64,000 nt of DNA from Stenotrophomonas sp. 364 (GCF_009832905.1 NZ_CP047135.1:3202001-3266000), one strand, 5' to 3'. Positions 47,085 through 56,910 are shown, counted from the first letter of the stretch. The notes: generated by a model from the letters alone, not told the origin. Numbers and translations: made by a program.

Positions 47085-47396
47085 ATGGCATTTGACCTGT
47101 ACCTGGACGACGCCGGGCCGCGCATGCGGCATGCGTGGATCGACGCCCACGAAGAGGCCATTCTCAGCCCCGATGGCAGCCGCTACCCGCAGCTGAGCCG
47201 GCTACGGCAGGAGTTCTACGGCGCGCCGCGTGTTTCGCCCGGGCAGGCCGCCGCGCTGGTGCAGGAAGTGATCGGCCGGCTGCTGGAAGAGCCCATTGGC
47301 GCGGAAGGGCCGCTGGCCGAGGTCGGCCTGCGCCTGATCCTGCTGTTCGACCAGGCGCAGCGCCACGGCCTGCACATCCAGTGCGAGGGCGACTGA
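47085..47396 (+). CDS. Small protein of unknown function, 103 aa
   Basis: Second gene of the pair, ATG at 47085 with GGAGG 5 bp upstream in CGGGAGGCGCGC. Acidic and helical (MAFDLYLDDAGPRMRHAW), no signal peptide, ends QCEGD. See the preceding entry for the similarity. It converges on the secreted-protein gene 7 bp downstream. Confidence 0.72.
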   Translation: MAFDLYLDDAGPRMRHAWIDAHEEAILSPDGSRYPQLSRLRQEFYGAPRVSPGQAAALVQEVIGRLLEEPIGAEGPLAEVGLRLILLFDQAQRHGLHIQCEGD

Positions 47397-47403
47397 ACCC
47401 CGT

Positions 47404-48270
47404 TCAGGGGTTGGCGTTGACCCAGCCGAGAATGTCGCCCCGAGTCGGGTTGGCGTAGCGCACCTTCACCCAGCCGTCCTTTTCATCCAGCAGCTCCACC
47501 CGGTCATCGCGCACCAGATAGCGGCGGGTGGCGGTGTCGCCGGGCCGGGCATACAACGGCAGCCGTGCCGGCACTACCTGGCCGCTGAAGGCCAGCAGCC
47601 GCCGGTCACTGCGCGGGGCCACCAGCCCGTCGGAGATGGCCGTTTCCAGCACGTTGCCGGCAGGGTCAAACGTGCTCCAGACCGCCATCGGGCCACTCTC
47701 GGCGGTCTGCTTGACGAAGATCGTCGCCTCCAGCGCGTCGCCCAGCATCAGGGTGCGCTCGGCGCGGTACAGATACAGCCGCCCATCGTGGTAGCGGTAC
47801 AGATCGACGTACCACATCGGGCCACTGCGGCAGCTGCTGCTCAGGGTGCGGTTGGCGGCGTCCACGTCCAGGCCCATCAGCCCGCCGCATTGCTCGTGCG
47901 AACTGGCAGGGAGTTCCAGTGGGACGAACCGCGCCTGCCGGGTGTCGAACCGGTAAACCGCCACCGCTTCGTTGACCTGCCCGACCGAGGCGCGCGCCAC
48001 CAGCTCGGGACGGCCATCGAAATCGACGTCCAGTTGGCTCAGCCGCGCACCGCCATCGGCATCGGCCACGCCGTCCAGGCGCTGCTGGCGGCCCGACGGC
48101 AGCAGCAGCGCCAGGGTGCCCTGCGCTTCTACCCGCGCGGTCGCCACCTGGCCTGGCCCCACCTCCATGCGCAGCGCCGGGCCATCGGCGGCCGCCGCGG
48201 CCGCGTTCACGCCCATCCACAGCAGCGCGGCGCCCAGCACCGCATGTCGCCCGCCCTTGATCGTGTTCAT
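47404..48270 (-). CDS. Exported VCBS/XAC2610-like protein with C-terminal SH3 domain, 288 aa
   Basis: ATG at 48270, signal peptide about 1-27. The central region (about 70-190) has FG-GAP/VCBS-type calcium-loop motifs (LDVDFDGRPELVAR, GGLMGLDVDAANRTL) and resembles XAC2610-type proteins, some of which are periplasmic immunity proteins against lysozyme-like effectors. The last 55 residues (YARPGDTATRRYLV ... WVKVRYANPTRGDILGWV) look like a bacterial SH3 domain. No effector gene is next to it. The assignment is from pattern only. Confidence 0.6.
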   Translation of the reverse strand: MNTIKGGRHAVLGAALLWMGVNAAAAAADGPALRMEVGPGQVATARVEAQGTLALLLPSGRQQRLDGVADADGGARLSQLDVDFDGRPELVARASVGQVNEAVAVYRFDTRQARFVPLELPASSHEQCGGLMGLDVDAANRTLSSSCRSGPMWYVDLYRYHDGRLYLYRAERTLMLGDALEATIFVKQTAESGPMAVWSTFDPAGNVLETAISDGLVAPRSDRRLLAFSGQVVPARLPLYARPGDTATRRYLVRDDRVELLDEKDGWVKVRYANPTRGDILGWVNANP

Positions 48271-48305
48271 TGCTGCATCCTGCCGCGCCACGGTGGCGCC
48301 CGGGA

Positions 48306-48794
48306 TCAGAACGATACTTCAACCGCCTGCTGCGCCCACAGCACCGACTGGTGGCCGGTGGCCTGCTTCCACGCCAGGCGGATCGCCTCGATGTCGGCAC
48401 GGCGCTGCGGGGTGTTCTCGTGCAGCACCACCAGCACCTTGGTGCGCAGGCGGTTGGGCTCGGCCGCGCCGCGGAACAGCCACTGGCCATAGGCATCGAA
48501 CACGGTCAGGCCGTCCGGGAAGCGCGGGGTGACCTGCTTGTCCAGGAAGGCGCGCCACTGTGCCTCGGTGATGGCATCGGTCTGCTTGCGCTCGGAAGCA
48601 CCGCTCTCCTCGCCCACGCCGAAGTACAACTCGCTGCGCACCCAGCCGGCGGCGGCATCGGGGCGGGCGGCATCGCCCTGCAGGGTCGCGGTGGCCGTGG
48701 CGGGGGCCGGCGGCACCGGCTTGGCGGCAGGCGCGGCGGTGGCGCAGCCGCTGGCGGCCAGCACCAGGGCAAACAGAAGGGCATGGGACTTCAT
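48306..48794 (-). CDS. DUF3574 lipoprotein, 162 aa
   Basis: The start at 48794 (MKSHALLFAL) is placed 8 nt after GGAG, better than the GTG (48803) or ATG (48800) upstream. The signal ends LAASGC (lipobox Cys at about residue 17), followed by a Pro/Ala linker and a DUF3574 domain (about 50-160; TPRFPDGLTVFDAYGQW, TKVLVVLHEN, SVLWAQQAVEVSF). Function unknown. It lies 35 bp upstream of the SH3-type protein, same strand, so co-transcription is likely. Confidence 0.85.
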   Translation of the reverse strand: MKSHALLFALVLAASGCATAAPAAKPVPPAPATATATLQGDAARPDAAAGWVRSELYFGVGEESGASERKQTDAITEAQWRAFLDKQVTPRFPDGLTVFDAYGQWLFRGAAEPNRLRTKVLVVLHENTPQRRADIEAIRLAWKQATGHQSVLWAQQAVEVSF

Positions 48795-49033
48795 CGACAT
48801 CACTCCAGGAAAGCAGACGTGCAGAGGGGGACAAGCGTGCGGGACATCCGATTCCCTGGCCGATCACCAGCGGTTATCAGCTGATGCCGGCTCGCGATGG
48901 GACTTGCATCACATGAGCCATCACGCCAAGATAATATATCGCTTCATCCGGATGGATTGGTAGTGCCGGTCATTTTTCGGCACCGCCAGCACCTTCCCCT
49001 CCCCCTCCCCCTCGTCGCCCTGCTGGAGTCCGC

Positions 49034-51484
49034 ATGTCCCGTCCGTCTGCGTCGCGCCTTGGCCTTGCCATTGCGCTCGTCCTCTCTTCCCCCCTGCTCG
49101 CCCAGGACGCAACTGCGCAGGACGCGCCCGGCTCGGCCACCACCCTGGACACCGTGATCGTCACCGGCACCCGTGCAGTGGACCGCACCGTGCTCGAATC
49201 CACCTCGCCGGTGGACGTGCTGACCGCCGAAGACATCCGCAAGGCCGGCGTGGTCAACGGCGAGCTGGGCAGCGCGCTGCAGGCGCTGCTGCCGTCGTTC
49301 AACTTCCCGCGCCAGTCCAACTCCGGCGGCGCCGACCACATCCGCGCCGCGCAGCTGCGTGGCCTGTCCCCGGACCAGGTACTGGTGCTGGTGAACGGCA
49401 AGCGCCGCCACAGCAGCGCGCTGGTCAACACCGACAGCAAGATCGGCAAGGGCACCACGCCGGTGGACTTCAACGCCATTCCGATCAGCGCGATCAAGCG
49501 CATCGAAGTGCTGCGCGACGGCGCCGGCGCGCTGTACGGCTCCGACGCGGTGGCCGGGGTCATCAACGTGATCCTCGACGACGCGCCGGAAGGCGGCGCA
49601 TTCGAGGCCAGCTTCGGTGCCAACCACACCGACCTCAAGCCGATCGACCGCACCATCACCGACGGCCAGACCAGCTACGCCAGTGCCAAGGTCGGTATCC
49701 GGCTGGGCGATGAGGGCGGCTTCCTGCGCGTTGGCCTGGAGCTGAAGAACCACGAAGGCACCAATCGCGCCGGCTTCGACCAGATCCCGCCGTGGGACCA
49801 GAGCGACACCAACCTGGCCCTGCAGGGCAAGCGCAACTACGTGCTGGGCGACGGCAAGACCAAGGATCTGAACGCCTGGATCAACAGCGAACTGCCGTTC
49901 GGTGAGACCTCCAAGTTCTACTTCTTCAGCACCTTCAACCAGCGCGACAGCGAAGGCGCCAACTACTTCCGCTACCCCGACAGCGACGCCAACTGGGCGC
50001 AGGTGTACCCGAACGGCTACCGGCCGATTTCCGAAGGTGAAAACCGCGACGTGCAGGCCGTGGCCGGTGCGAAGGGTCAATGGGGCGAATGGAACTACGA
50101 CGCCAGCCTGGACTATGGCACCAACAGTTTCACCTACCGCCTGCGCAACTCGCTCAATGCCTCGCTGGGCCCGACCAGCCCGACCCGCTTCAAGACCGGC
50201 GACTACCGCAACGAACTGACCGTGGCCAACCTCGACCTCGGCCGGGTGTTCAGCCAGGGCGAGAACATCACCCACAGCCTTGGCCTGGGTGTGGAAGCAC
50301 GGCGCGACCACTACCAGACCCGCCCGGGCGACCCGAGCAGCTATGCCGCCGGCCCGTTCACCGACCGCCCGACCGGCTCGCAGGCCGGCGGCGGCCTGAC
50401 CCCGCAGGACGCCACCACGCTGTCGCGCGACGTGGCCAGCGCCTACGTCAGCCTGTCCAGCCAGTTCGGCGAGCACTTCTCCAGCGACCTGGCCGCGCGT
50501 TATGAGCACAGCGACGACTTCGGTGGCGAGCTCACCGGCAAGCTCGGCCTGCGTTACGAGTTCGCCCCGGCGTTCGCACTGCGCGGTGCGATCTCCAACA
50601 ATTTCCGCGCCCCGTCGCTGGCACAGATCGGCTACGAGTCCACCTCCACCGGCTACAACGCGGCCGGGCAGCTGGTGCAGGGCCGGGTGCTGTCGGTGAA
50701 CAACCCGATCGCGCGTGGCCTGGGCGCCACCGACCTGAAGCCGGAGAAGTCGGTCAACACCAGCCTGGGCTTCACCAGCCGCATCGGTGACCACTTCGAT
50801 GTCTCGCTGGACTTCTTCCAGATCGACATCGACGACCGCATCGCGTTGTCGGAGAGCATCACCGGCGATGCGCTCACCGACTACGTGCAGCAGCAGTTCG
50901 GCGTGGCCGGCCTGCAGAGCGCCAGCTTCTTCGTCAACGCCGCCGACACCCGTACCCGCGGCGCCGAGCTGGTGAGCAACTGGCGCCAGTCGCTGGGCAG
51001 CGGTGAGCTGGTGCTGACCGGCACCTATGCGTACACCAAGACCACGCTGAAGAACGTGCTGGCCACGCCGGCCAGCCTGCTCGCGCTGGACCCGGATTAC
51101 GTGCTGTTCGGCGTGGAGGAAACCAATACCCTCACCGACGCCACCCCGCGCACCCGCGGCTCGGTGGCGGCCAGCTGGAGCAACGACCGCTGGTCGCTGA
51201 GCAGCCGGGTGAACCGCTACGGCAGCGTCACCCGCGTGTTCAACTTCGGCGACGGCTTCGTCCCGCGCCAGACCTACGGCGCCGAGTGGCAGCTGGATGC
51301 CGAAGTGGAGTTCAAGATCACCCCGCAGTGGAGCGTGGCGGTGGGCGGGCAGAACCTCACCGACAACTACTCGGACCTGTCCAACGACGACATCTACTAT
51401 TACGGCAACCTGCCGTATGACGTGTTGTCGCCGGTGGGCAGCAATGGGGCGTATTACTACGGGCGTGTGCGGTATACGTTCTGA
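49034..51484 (+). CDS. TonB-dependent outer-membrane receptor, 816 aa
   Basis: Signal peptide about 1-28 (ending TAQD), TonB-box-like DTVIVTGTR at about 40-48, plug (AAQLRGLSPDQVLVLVNGKRRH) and a large barrel ending in RVRYTF. Very like the receptor at 25833 in these segments, hence a probable paralogue, yet its own surroundings (trehalose operon) differ. ATG at 49034 follows CTGGAG. Upstream, 48945-48954 is a CATCCGGATG palindrome and an AT-rich ATAATATAT (48931-48939). Substrate unknown. Confidence 0.9.
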   Translation: MSRPSASRLGLAIALVLSSPLLAQDATAQDAPGSATTLDTVIVTGTRAVDRTVLESTSPVDVLTAEDIRKAGVVNGELGSALQALLPSFNFPRQSNSGGADHIRAAQLRGLSPDQVLVLVNGKRRHSSALVNTDSKIGKGTTPVDFNAIPISAIKRIEVLRDGAGALYGSDAVAGVINVILDDAPEGGAFEASFGANHTDLKPIDRTITDGQTSYASAKVGIRLGDEGGFLRVGLELKNHEGTNRAGFDQIPPWDQSDTNLALQGKRNYVLGDGKTKDLNAWINSELPFGETSKFYFFSTFNQRDSEGANYFRYPDSDANWAQVYPNGYRPISEGENRDVQAVAGAKGQWGEWNYDASLDYGTNSFTYRLRNSLNASLGPTSPTRFKTGDYRNELTVANLDLGRVFSQGENITHSLGLGVEARRDHYQTRPGDPSSYAAGPFTDRPTGSQAGGGLTPQDATTLSRDVASAYVSLSSQFGEHFSSDLAARYEHSDDFGGELTGKLGLRYEFAPAFALRGAISNNFRAPSLAQIGYESTSTGYNAAGQLVQGRVLSVNNPIARGLGATDLKPEKSVNTSLGFTSRIGDHFDVSLDFFQIDIDDRIALSESITGDALTDYVQQQFGVAGLQSASFFVNAADTRTRGAELVSNWRQSLGSGELVLTGTYAYTKTTLKNVLATPASLLALDPDYVLFGVEETNTLTDATPRTRGSVAASWSNDRWSLSSRVNRYGSVTRVFNFGDGFVPRQTYGAEWQLDAEVEFKITPQWSVAVGGQNLTDNYSDLSNDDIYYYGNLPYDVLSPVGSNGAYYYGRVRYTF

Positions 51485-51493
51485 CCGGGGGTG

Positions 51494-51564
51494 CAGCCGA
51501 CCAACGGTCGGCTCTACCGGACGGTGAACGCGCGGAACAGGTAGAGCCGACCGTTGGTCGGCTG
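51494..51564. repeat. Inverted GTAG palindromes after the receptor
   Basis: 51494-51517 (minus, CAGCCGACCAACGGTCGGC...) and 51541-51564 (plus, GTAGAGCCGACCGTTGGTCG), the same palindrome type as the array at 55717. Confidence 0.75.
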
Positions 51565-51673
51565 CTCTGCTCCCGGCCGCCGTACATGCGCCGCGGCGGA
51601 GTGCATCGCCGCACCGCGCGTGAAAACAACGCGCGGCACCCTGCCATGACCTGGCAATCACACCCACGCTGGC

Positions 51674-52444
51674 ATGTTGTCCCGCATGGCCAACGACCTC
51701 CCCCCACGTCCGCCGCCGCCGTTGCTGGACGATGCCTGCGCGTTGTTCCTCGACGTGGATGGCACCCTGATTGAATTCGAACGCGACCCCGAAGCGGTCA
51801 CGCTGCTGCCGGAAGTGCGCAATGCCATCGGGCGCATCAGCGACCGCCTGGAAGGCGCCGTGGCGTTGATCAGCGGGCGCCCGCTCAACCAGCTCGACGA
51901 GCTGTTCGCCCCACTTCACCTGCCCGCCGCCGGCCTGCATGGCCACGAGCTGCGCATCGCCGACGGCCGCCTCGACAGTCCCGCCGGCACCACCGACACC
52001 AGTGAATGGCTGCACGCCGTGCACCAGCAGGCCATGCGTTTCGCGCACGGCCATCCCGGCGTGCTGGTCGAAGACAAGGGCCGCAGCCTGGCCCTGCACT
52101 GGCGCGGTGCGCCGCACGCCGCCAGCGACGTGCGCGCGTTCGCCGAGCGGCATATCCGCGGCAATGCCGCGTACCGCCTGCAGCCGGGCGACCACGTCGT
52201 GGAGTTTGTGCCGGAAGGCAGTGACAAGGGCCGCGCCCTGCAGCAACTGATGCAGCACCCCCCGTTCCGTGGCCGCCTGCCGGTATTCCTCGGCGACGAC
52301 CTCACTGACGAATTCGGCTTCGATGCGGCCAACGCGCAGCATGGCTGGAGCGTCCTGGTGGGCGCGCGCAGTCCCAGCGCCGCAGTGTTCGCGCTGCCGC
52401 ACATCCGCAGCGTGCACGCCTGGCTGCAGGAAAACGCCTACTGA
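51674..52444 (+). CDS. otsB: Trehalose-6-phosphate phosphatase OtsB, 256 aa
   Basis: HAD-superfamily phosphatase completing trehalose synthesis. Nucleophile motif LFLDVDGTL at about residues 24-32 (Asp27, Asp29), SGRP at about 68, a Lys in VEDKGRSLAL, and the late acidic GDDLTDEFGF motif. ATG at 51674 is used; 51686 (MANDLPPR) is an alternative, and neither has a clear Shine-Dalgarno. First gene of the otsB-GH15-otsA set (97-bp gap to GH15). Confidence 0.93.
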   Translation: MLSRMANDLPPRPPPPLLDDACALFLDVDGTLIEFERDPEAVTLLPEVRNAIGRISDRLEGAVALISGRPLNQLDELFAPLHLPAAGLHGHELRIADGRLDSPAGTTDTSEWLHAVHQQAMRFAHGHPGVLVEDKGRSLALHWRGAPHAASDVRAFAERHIRGNAAYRLQPGDHVVEFVPEGSDKGRALQQLMQHPPFRGRLPVFLGDDLTDEFGFDAANAQHGWSVLVGARSPSAAVFALPHIRSVHAWLQENAY

Positions 52445-52541
52445 CTCCTTCCCGCCCGCGCCAGATCGCGCGTGGGCGCCCCACCCAACGTGCCGCTGGC
52501 CTTGCGTGCAGCGGCCTGTCCTGAGCGAGATTGCAGTGCCC

Positions 52542-54323
52542 ATGAAACAACCTGATCTGAATCTTGGCGTGGTCGGCAATGGCAGCTTCGGCGCCCTGAT
52601 CGACCAGCAGGCGCGCGTGGTCTGGAGTTGCCTGCCCACGTTCGATGGCGACCCCACCTTCTGCGCCCTGCTCAGCCCCAACCAGAACGAGGGCGGCGAT
52701 TTCGCGATCGAGCTCGAAGACCTGGTCAGCACCGAGCAGAGCTACCTCACCAACACCGCGATCCTGCGCACCGTGCTGCACGACAAGCACGGCGGCGCGC
52801 TGGAGATCATCGATTTCGCGCCGCGCTGGCGCCAGAACGACCGCTTCTACCGCCCGGTCAGCCTGATCCGCCAGGTGCGCCCCCTGGCCGGCAACCCGCG
52901 CATCATCGTGCGTGCCCGCCCGCTGGCCGACTGGGGCGCGCGCGTGCCGGCCTCCACGTGGGGCAGTAACCACATCCGCTGGGAGCTGCCCGACCACGTG
53001 CTGCGGCTGACCACCGACGTGCCGCTGCGCCTCGTGCGCGACGGCCTGCCGTTCGTGCTCAGCCACCCGGTCAACCTGGTGCTGGGCGTGGACGAGTCGT
53101 TGAACCGCTCGCTCAGCGGCTATGTGCAGGAGTCCTTCCAGCGCACCCGCGACTACTGGCGCGAATGGGTACGCTATCTGTCCATTCCGCTGGAATGGCA
53201 GGACGCGGTGATCCGCAGCGCGATCACCCTGAAGCTGTGCCAGTACGAAGACAGCGGCGCGATCATCGCCGCGATGACCACCTCCATTCCCGAAGCGCCG
53301 GGCAGCATCCGCAACTGGGACTACCGCTACTGCTGGCTGCGCGATGCCGCCTTCGTGGTGCGCACGCTCAACCGCCTGGGCGCCACCCGCACCATGGAAC
53401 AGTTCCTGGGCTACATCTTCAACCTGGCCACCACCGATGGCAGCCTGCAGCCGCTGTACGGCATCGGTTTCGAGGCCAAGCTGGAGGAAACCGAAGTGGC
53501 CTCGCTGGACGGCTACCGCGGCATGGGTCCGGTGCGGCGTGGCAACCTGGCCTGGGTACAGCGCCAGCACGACGTGTACGGCAGCGTGGTACTGGCCTCC
53601 ACCCAGCTGTTCTTCGACCAGCGCCTGCAGGACCCGGGCGACGCGCACACCTTCGCGCGGCTGGAACCGCTGGGCGAGCAGGCCTTCGCTCTGCACGACG
53701 TGCCCGATGCCGGCCTGTGGGAATTCCGCGGCCGCACCGAAGTGCACACCTACACCAGCGCCATGTGCTGGGCCGCGTGCGACCGCCTGTGCAAGATCGC
53801 CATCCGGCTCAAGCTGGATGACCGCGCCGACTACTGGCGCGACCGTGCCAACACCATCCATGCGCGCATCCTGCGTGAGGCCTGGAGCGAGGACCTGGGT
53901 CATTTCACCGACACCTTCGGTGGCCACCGTCTGGATGCCTCCCTGCTGTTGCTGGCCGACATCGGCTTCATCGAAGCGCACGATGCGCGCTTCATCGCCA
54001 CCGTCGAGGCGATCGGTCGCGACCTCAAGCACGGCAATGCGCTGTACCGCTACGTTGCACCGGACGACTTCGGCGAGCCGGAAACCAGCTTCACCATCTG
54101 CACCTTCTGGTACATCGACGCGCTCGCCGCGATCGGCCGCATGGACGAAGCGCGCGACATGTTCGAGACGCTGCTGGAACGCCGCAACCATCTGGGCCTG
54201 CTGTCCGAAGATCTTGCCTTCGACAACGGGGAGGCCTGGGGCAACTTCCCGCAGACCTATTCGCACGTGGGCCTGATCACCGCGGCGATGCGGCTGTCGC
54301 GCAGCTGGCAGGAAGCATCATGA
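52542..54323 (+). CDS. GH15 family glycoside hydrolase (glucoamylase/trehalase-like), 593 aa
   Basis: ATG at 52542 (MKQPDLNLGVVGNGSFGAL) starts the N-terminal beta-sandwich typical of GH15 (about 1-210), followed by the (alpha/alpha)6 barrel (about 220-593). There the substrate-binding RNWDYRYCWLRDAAF and the C-terminal NFPQTYSHVGLI segment with acidic residues upstream are visible. No signal peptide, so cytosolic. Homologues elsewhere (such as in mycobacteria) are trehalases, fitting its place between otsB and otsA; a maltooligosaccharide role is not excluded. Its stop overlaps the otsA start by 4 bp (ATGA). Confidence 0.88.
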   Translation: MKQPDLNLGVVGNGSFGALIDQQARVVWSCLPTFDGDPTFCALLSPNQNEGGDFAIELEDLVSTEQSYLTNTAILRTVLHDKHGGALEIIDFAPRWRQNDRFYRPVSLIRQVRPLAGNPRIIVRARPLADWGARVPASTWGSNHIRWELPDHVLRLTTDVPLRLVRDGLPFVLSHPVNLVLGVDESLNRSLSGYVQESFQRTRDYWREWVRYLSIPLEWQDAVIRSAITLKLCQYEDSGAIIAAMTTSIPEAPGSIRNWDYRYCWLRDAAFVVRTLNRLGATRTMEQFLGYIFNLATTDGSLQPLYGIGFEAKLEETEVASLDGYRGMGPVRRGNLAWVQRQHDVYGSVVLASTQLFFDQRLQDPGDAHTFARLEPLGEQAFALHDVPDAGLWEFRGRTEVHTYTSAMCWAACDRLCKIAIRLKLDDRADYWRDRANTIHARILREAWSEDLGHFTDTFGGHRLDASLLLLADIGFIEAHDARFIATVEAIGRDLKHGNALYRYVAPDDFGEPETSFTICTFWYIDALAAIGRMDEARDMFETLLERRNHLGLLSEDLAFDNGEAWGNFPQTYSHVGLITAAMRLSRSWQEAS

Positions 54324-55684
54324 GTCGGCTGGTTGTTGTCTCCAACCGCGTCGCGGCACCCGGCGTGGCCGCGCCCGGCGGGCTTGCAGTAGGGCTGCTG
54401 GCCGCGCTGAAGGAACGCGGCGGCATGTGGTTCGGCTGGAGTGGCAAGTCGGTGCGCGACCCCAGCGGTGCGCTGCATGAGCAGACCGAGGGGGACATCC
54501 GCTACGTCACCATGGACCTCAACAAGCCCGACGTGGACGGCTACTACAACGGCTTTGCCAACCGCACGCTGTGGCCGCTGCTGCACTTCCGCCTGGACCT
54601 GGTGGACTACGACCGCGCCACCCGCGAAACGTACCGCCGGGTCAATGCACTGTTCGCCGAAAAGCTGGCGCCGCTGCTGCGCGAAGACGACATCGTGTGG
54701 ATCCACGACTACCACCTGATTCCGCTGGCCTCGCTGCTGCGCGAGCGTGGCATTGGCTGCCGCATCGGGTTCTTCCTGCACGTGCCGATGCCCTCGGCCG
54801 ACCTGCTGCAGGCCATGCCCGACCATCTGCGGCTTTTTTCCAGCCTGTACGCCTACGACCTGGTGGGCTTCCAGACCCAGCGCGACACCGACCGTTTCCA
54901 GTCCTACGTGCGCCTGTTCGGTGGCGGCCGGGTGGTGGCCGATGGCGAACTGGAAGCCCCCGGTGGCCGCCGCTTCCGTGCCGCCGCCTTCCCGATCGGC
55001 ATCGATACCGCGCACATCGAGCGCCAGGCCAAGGCTGGTGCCAACAAGCCCGCCGTGCGCGACCTGCGCAATAGCCTGCGCGACCGCCAACTGGCCATCG
55101 GCGTGGACCGGCTGGACTATTCCAAGGGCCTGCCGGAACGCTTCCAGGGCTTCGAGCGCTACCTGGAACGCCACCCCGACCAGCGCGGCAGCCTCACCTA
55201 CCTGCAGATCGCGCCGGTGTCGCGCGGCGATGTCACCGAGTACCGCCAGCTGCGCGGCCAGCTGGAACAGATCGCCGGGCACATCAACGGTGGCCATGCC
55301 GCGCCGGACTGGACCCCGCTGCGCTACGTCAACCAGAACTTCACCCACGCCACCCTGACCGGTTTCTACCGGGCAGCGTCCGTGGGCCTTGTCACCCCGC
55401 TGCGCGACGGCATGAACCTGGTCGCCAAGGAATACGTGGCCTCGCAGGACCCGGAGAACCCCGGCGTGCTGGTGCTGTCACTGCTGGCCGGTGCGGCCGA
55501 TGAACTCAAGCAGGCGCTGCTGGTGAACCCGCATGACCTGGACGGCGTGGCCGATGCGATCGCCACCGCCGCCACCATGCCCCTGCGCAAACGCACCGAG
55601 CGTTGGCAGGCCATGATGGAGCACCTGCGCACCTACGACATCAACCACTGGCGGCAGACCTATCTGCAGGCGCTGGAGGGCTGA
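54320..55684 (+). CDS. otsA: Trehalose-6-phosphate synthase OtsA, 454 aa
   Basis: GT20 enzyme joining UDP-glucose to glucose-6-phosphate. ATG at 54320 in the ATGA overlap with GH15. N-terminal [11 protein letters not shown] with [52 protein letters not shown] and the C-terminal [14 protein letters not shown] are the standard substrate-site motifs. It differs from the GT part of GgpPS at several of these (YSKGLPER versus YTKGTLAK), supporting OtsA here and GgpPS there. Confidence 0.95.
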   Translation: MSRLVVVSNRVAAPGVAAPGGLAVGLLAALKERGGMWFGWSGKSVRDPSGALHEQTEGDIRYVTMDLNKPDVDGYYNGFANRTLWPLLHFRLDLVDYDRATRETYRRVNALFAEKLAPLLREDDIVWIHDYHLIPLASLLRERGIGCRIGFFLHVPMPSADLLQAMPDHLRLFSSLYAYDLVGFQTQRDTDRFQSYVRLFGGGRVVADGELEAPGGRRFRAAAFPIGIDTAHIERQAKAGANKPAVRDLRNSLRDRQLAIGVDRLDYSKGLPERFQGFERYLERHPDQRGSLTYLQIAPVSRGDVTEYRQLRGQLEQIAGHINGGHAAPDWTPLRYVNQNFTHATLTGFYRAASVGLVTPLRDGMNLVAKEYVASQDPENPGVLVLSLLAGAADELKQALLVNPHDLDGVADAIATAATMPLRKRTERWQAMMEHLRTYDINHWRQTYLQALEG

Positions 55685-55716
55685 TCGCGGACCCAGTGCA
55701 ATGCGGGCCCCTCAGC

Positions 55717-56547
55717 GTAGAGCCGACCGTTGGTCGGCTGCCCTTCCTCCCAGCGCCGCGATACCTGATGCACGCACCGCGCCTTGCGCGGTGCAGCCGA
55801 CCAACGGTCGGCTCTACCGGCCTGTTTGTATCGGCCGACGATCAACACCCGCCGATTTGTCCGTGTCGGCCGGTGGTCGGCGCCCACCGGGTTGTTCGTG
55901 TCGGCTCCCGGCGAAATGCGGATCCCCCCCGGCGTAGAGCCGACCGTTGGTCGGCTGCCCTTCCTCCCGACACCGCAATACCTGATGGACGCACCGCGCC
56001 TTGCGCGGTGCAGCCGACCAACGGTCGGCTCTACCGGCCTGTTTGTATCGGCCGACGATCAACACCCGCCGATTTGTCCGTGTCGGCCGGTGGTCGGCGC
56101 CCACCGGGTTGTTCGTGTCGGCTCCCGGCGAAATGCGGATCCCCCCGGGCGTAGAGCCGACCGTTGGTCGGCTGCTCTTCCTCCCGACACCGCAATACCT
56201 GATGGACGCACCGCGCCTTGCGCGGCGCAGCCGACCAACGGTCGGCTCTACCGGCTTGTTTGTACCGGCCGACGATCAACACCCGCCGGTTTGTACGCGT
56301 CGGCCGGTGGTCGGCGCCCACCGGGTTGTTCGTGTCGGCTCCCGGCGAAATGCGGGTCCCCCGGCGTAGAGCCGACCGTTGGTCGGCTGCCCTTTCTCCC
56401 GACACCGCAATACCTGATGGACGCACCGCGCCTTGCGCGGCGCAGCCGACCGTTGGTCGGCTGCACTTCCTCCCGACACCGCAATACCTGATAGACGCAC
56501 CGCGCCTTGCGCGGCGCAGCCGACCAACGGTCGGATCTACCCGCTTG
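55717..56547. repeat. Tandem array of about 217-bp units built from inverted SMAG-like palindromes
   Basis: The start GTAGAGCCGACCGTTGGTCG recurs at 55717, 55933, 56151 and 56366 (216, 218, 215-bp steps). Each full unit carries it, then a plus-strand sequence CTTCCTCCC...GACACCGCAATACCTGATG, then the inverse palindrome (CCGACCAACGGTCGG...) and a conserved CGACGATCAACACCCGCC tail. The last copy is followed by a shortened unit. Units differ by single bases. All open frames through it are periodic and were rejected as genes. The rest of the gap (56548-56910) holds no gene or clear promoter. Confidence 0.85.
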
Positions 56548-56910
56548 TTGGTGTCGGCTGACGAGCGCCACCCACGGCTTGTTCGGGTCCACCTACGAAC
56601 GTCGCGCAACCGGTGACGCTTTCCGCACGACTTGATTGCAGATGAAACACGTCGCTTTACGCGCAGCTTTCGCCCCGCCGGATGTCGCAATCGCCGCGCC
56701 TCACGCGGTAATCGTCGGCGGCACAATGCCTTGCGGCAATAGACCTCGATTATCGCGGTCCTGCTACGCCCCACAGAGACGAAAGCACACGCGAAATTTC
56801 ATTCCGCATTGACGGTCCCTGACCAAAGTGACGCCCCCAAGAGCCCATCCATATCGCTTGGGCCGGTTCGTGCACCGTCGCGTGCGCGGTCATTCAAGGG
56901 GATGGAGTGC

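Noticed and set aside
48944..52732. 1262-codon open frame on the minus strand
   Set aside because: It is antisense to the TonB receptor and otsB, which have clear motifs. Long antisense frames are common in GC-rich codon-biased genes.
55784..56491. Open frames of 120-250 codons in the repeat array
   Set aside because: They repeat the same peptide every 72 residues because of the 217-bp unit; no gene-like start or conservation is expected.
55717..56547. Possible CRISPR array
   Set aside because: Units of about 217 bp with conserved internal sequence and no unique spacers of constant size; no cas genes nearby.
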